DNA from: Ilex aquifolium
Taxonomy: Eukaryota; Streptophyta; Magnoliopsida; Aquifoliales; Aquifoliaceae
Direction of reading: 5' to 3'
Assembly: GCA_951799425.1 (NCBI GenBank)
Contig: OX637394.1
Span: 7,885,501-7,949,500, forward strand
Length of the DNA: 64,000 nucleotides
Positions 62,046-64,000 of this stretch are shown one piece after another (position 1 is the stretch's first letter; each line of letters opens with the position of its first letter). A model generated the notes under the pieces. That model had not been told where the DNA came from. It saw nothing but the letters and a program-made list of their open reading frames with translations, and searched no databases. Made by a program: the position numbers and the translations under genes.

Positions 62046-62237
62046 TGTAAAACTGCTAAAATTAAGGATATGATTTGGCCAATATCCTTAATTATGTAAT
62101 CTTATTTTGTTCCGTAGTTGTAGGATATTTCTCTGTAATCTTTTATTCTTTCCTTGTTAATGTTTGTACTATATATATTGTACAACTACGATGAATGAAA
62201 TTATCAGAAAATTATTCCACAATTGTGTTTATTAATA
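62046..62237 (+). repeat. 5' LTR of a second copia element (boundary approximate)
   Basis: About 190 bases with TGTACTATATATATTGTACA and ending near TTATTAATA directly before the primer-binding site TGGTATCAGAGC (62238-62249). The 3' LTR lies outside the window, so the left edge is uncertain. Confidence 0.6.
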
Positions 62238-62361
62238 TGGTATCAGAGCCTCCTTCAATCTCCTCTTCTTAAATCTAGGAATTGAAGTAGGTAATGTATT
62301 CACAATTGTTGTTGTTTTTTGTTCATATCATTCCGCTGTAAAAGTTTCTTTTAGTGCCATC

Positions 62362-64000
62362 ATGGCTGAAGTAAGTGTTGCTAAATCACCAACGAATAAC
62401 GAATCTTCAACTATTGTGTCTGACCTCCATTTGCAGGAAACTTCTTCTCTCATCACTCCGAAACGGATTGATGGTACCAATTATGTGGAGTGGTCTTTGA
62501 ATGCCCTAAATAAAATCCGTGGGAGAAAACGTTGGGGTTATATTTCGGGTACCAAGGCTGCTCCATCAAATAAAAAGTCGGAAGAGTATGAAGAATGAGA
62601 GGATGAAAACTATTTGGTCAAATCTTGGCTTCTTGATGCGATGACAAAGGATATTCGGTCTCTCTTTCTTCAATTGTCTACGGCGAAGGGGATATAGGAG
62701 GCGATTAAAAACACGTATTTGGTTGATCAAGATGCGTCAAAAGCTTATCAACTTCATTGCGAGGTATTTTCTTTCCGCCAGAATGGAGGTTCTGTTATTT
62801 CTTATTTTGACAAATTACAAAAATATGGCAAGAGCTTGATGATATTGATGTCTGTATTATGGAGTGTGCCAATGATATTTCTATGTACACCACGAAGGTT
62901 AATTCCGAACGTGTGAATAAGTTTTTGGCTGGTCTTGATCCTCATTTAGATGGGGTTCGAGGTTGTGTACTTTCTACAAAACCACTTCTTGATATATAGG
63001 CGGCTTATGCTATGGTTTTTTCGGAAGCTAATCGCCAAGATGCTATGCTTGGAGGAAATATTGGAGGAGGGGCTGTAATGCTTCTCGGAAGACGACCATA
63101 TCAAAGAAGGATAAAAAATGTACTCACGATAATGATACTGGTTATACGGTAGACACGTGCTTCTGACTTCATGGGTATCCAGAATGAGAATGGCATCCAA
63201 AGGGTAAGAAGGCATCTCATAAGGAGGCGGACTCTAATCCAAAAACAAATCTAGCCACAACCCTTGCATTTACTGCTAAGTCTGGTATGTCTTTTACTAG
63301 AACTAGTGATTGGATAATTGACTCTGGCGCAACAGACCATATGACTTGTGATCGTTATAGGTTTAGTCATTTATCTCCTAAATGTTCCAAAGCCACCATT
63401 ACCACTACTAATGGTGTATCATCTCCGGTTATTGGAGTTGGTACAGTTCTGTTATCTTCCACGTTAGAAATCGAGGATGTCTTATTTGTGCCATCCTAAA
63501 AAGGAGGACATTTGGCTATGGCATAGGAGATTGGGACATCCTTCCTTTGGCTATCTTAGGAAATTATTTTCATCCTTGTTTCATGGATGTAATCTTTCAG
63601 ACTTTATTTGCGAAACTTGTGTGAAGACAAAAAGCCATCGTACTATTTTTCATTTGAGTGATCATAAAACAAATTTACTTTTTTCCTTACTTCATTCTGG
63701 TGTTTGGGGACCGACCCCAATTTCTACTCTTAATGGGATGAAATGGTTTATAACTTTTGTAGATGATTGCACTCGCATGACTTGGGTTTATCAAATGAAA
63801 CCCAAGAGTGATGTTTGTTCAATTTTTTGCATGTTCCATCAAATGATAACCACTCAATTTGGTGTTCCAATAAAAGTCTTTCGTTCTGATAATGGTGGTG
63901 AGTACGAAAAGAAAGAATTAATGGAGTTTATGCACTCTAAATGGATTATTCACCAAACATCTTGCACAGATTCTCCTCAACAAAATGATCAATTTTATCA
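62362..64000 (+). pseudogene. decayed copia gag-pol, truncated by the window end
   Basis: Starts with a gag (ITPKRIDGTNYVEWSLNALN), which is interrupted by stops near 62596 and 62694 and then frame changes. Gag continues as VDQDASKAYQLHCEVFSF. Protease WIIDSGATDHMTCD lies near 63310. A deletion joins VLFVPS to the GAG-pre-integrase RLGHPSFGYLRK. The integrase core follows (SGVWGPTPIS, FVDDCTRMTW, FRSDNGGEYE, QTSCTDSPQQ) to the end of the window. Multiple stops show that it is dead. It is a different copia lineage from the element at 51.7-55.7 kb. Confidence 0.88.

Overview
The window is nuclear DNA of a flowering plant, most likely a eudicot. The evidence is AT-rich intergenic sequence, spliced genes with GT-AG introns, plastid-targeted proteins, a CYP86A fatty-acid hydroxylase, an R2R3-MYB, a THIC locus with a plant-type 3'-UTR TPP riboswitch, and many plant transposon families (Ty1/copia, Helitron, Tip100-like hAT, MITEs, tRNA-derived SINEs). 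The species cannot be named from the sequence.

Layout. 0-5 kb: a two-exon TPR protein gene (+) behind a G-box cluster. 5-13 kb: intergenic DNA with SINEs, a MITE and two hAT elements with target-site duplications. 13.6-15.8 kb: a three-exon R2R3-MYB of the MYB98/MYB118 type (+). 16-21 kb: MITEs, a Tip100-like hAT and a Helitron that itself carries a hAT. 21.5-22.6 kb: a C2H2 zinc-finger protein (-). 24.7-27.2 kb: two Helitrons joined head to tail, each filled with a GTG/CAC array. 27-35 kb: LTR-like debris, a minisatellite and a Helitron nested in a Helitron. 37.1-38.7 kb: intronless CYP86A1-type omega-hydroxylase (-). 40-44 kb: SINEs and MITEs, one nested, and a weakly supported small spliced gene. 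45.4 kb: a small plastid-type protein (+). 48.5-49.4 kb: plastid ribosomal protein L4 (+). 51.7-55.7 kb: a complete but defective copia element (-) with 5-bp target duplication. 56.1-62.0 kb: a broken THIC locus (-) with its riboswitch. 62.0-64.0 kb: a second, decayed copia element running off the window (+).

The most unusual region is 56.1-62.0 kb. The THIC copy keeps its splice sites, its C-terminal cysteine motif, two 3'-UTR introns and a well-conserved TPP aptamer, but its central coding region has an in-frame deletion and an inserted element. An 811-bp inverted copy of the gene's own 3' end lies in an upstream intron and is bounded by direct repeats of about 140 bp. One arm of the inverted repeat has also gained filler DNA that includes about 148 bp of the plastid gene psaA.

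The intact genes act separately: suberin/cutin monomer synthesis (CYP86A), plastid translation (RPL4), transcription (MYB), and several poorly characterised proteins. No operon-like organisation is expected or seen. No new enzymatic system was found; the novelty lies in genome architecture.
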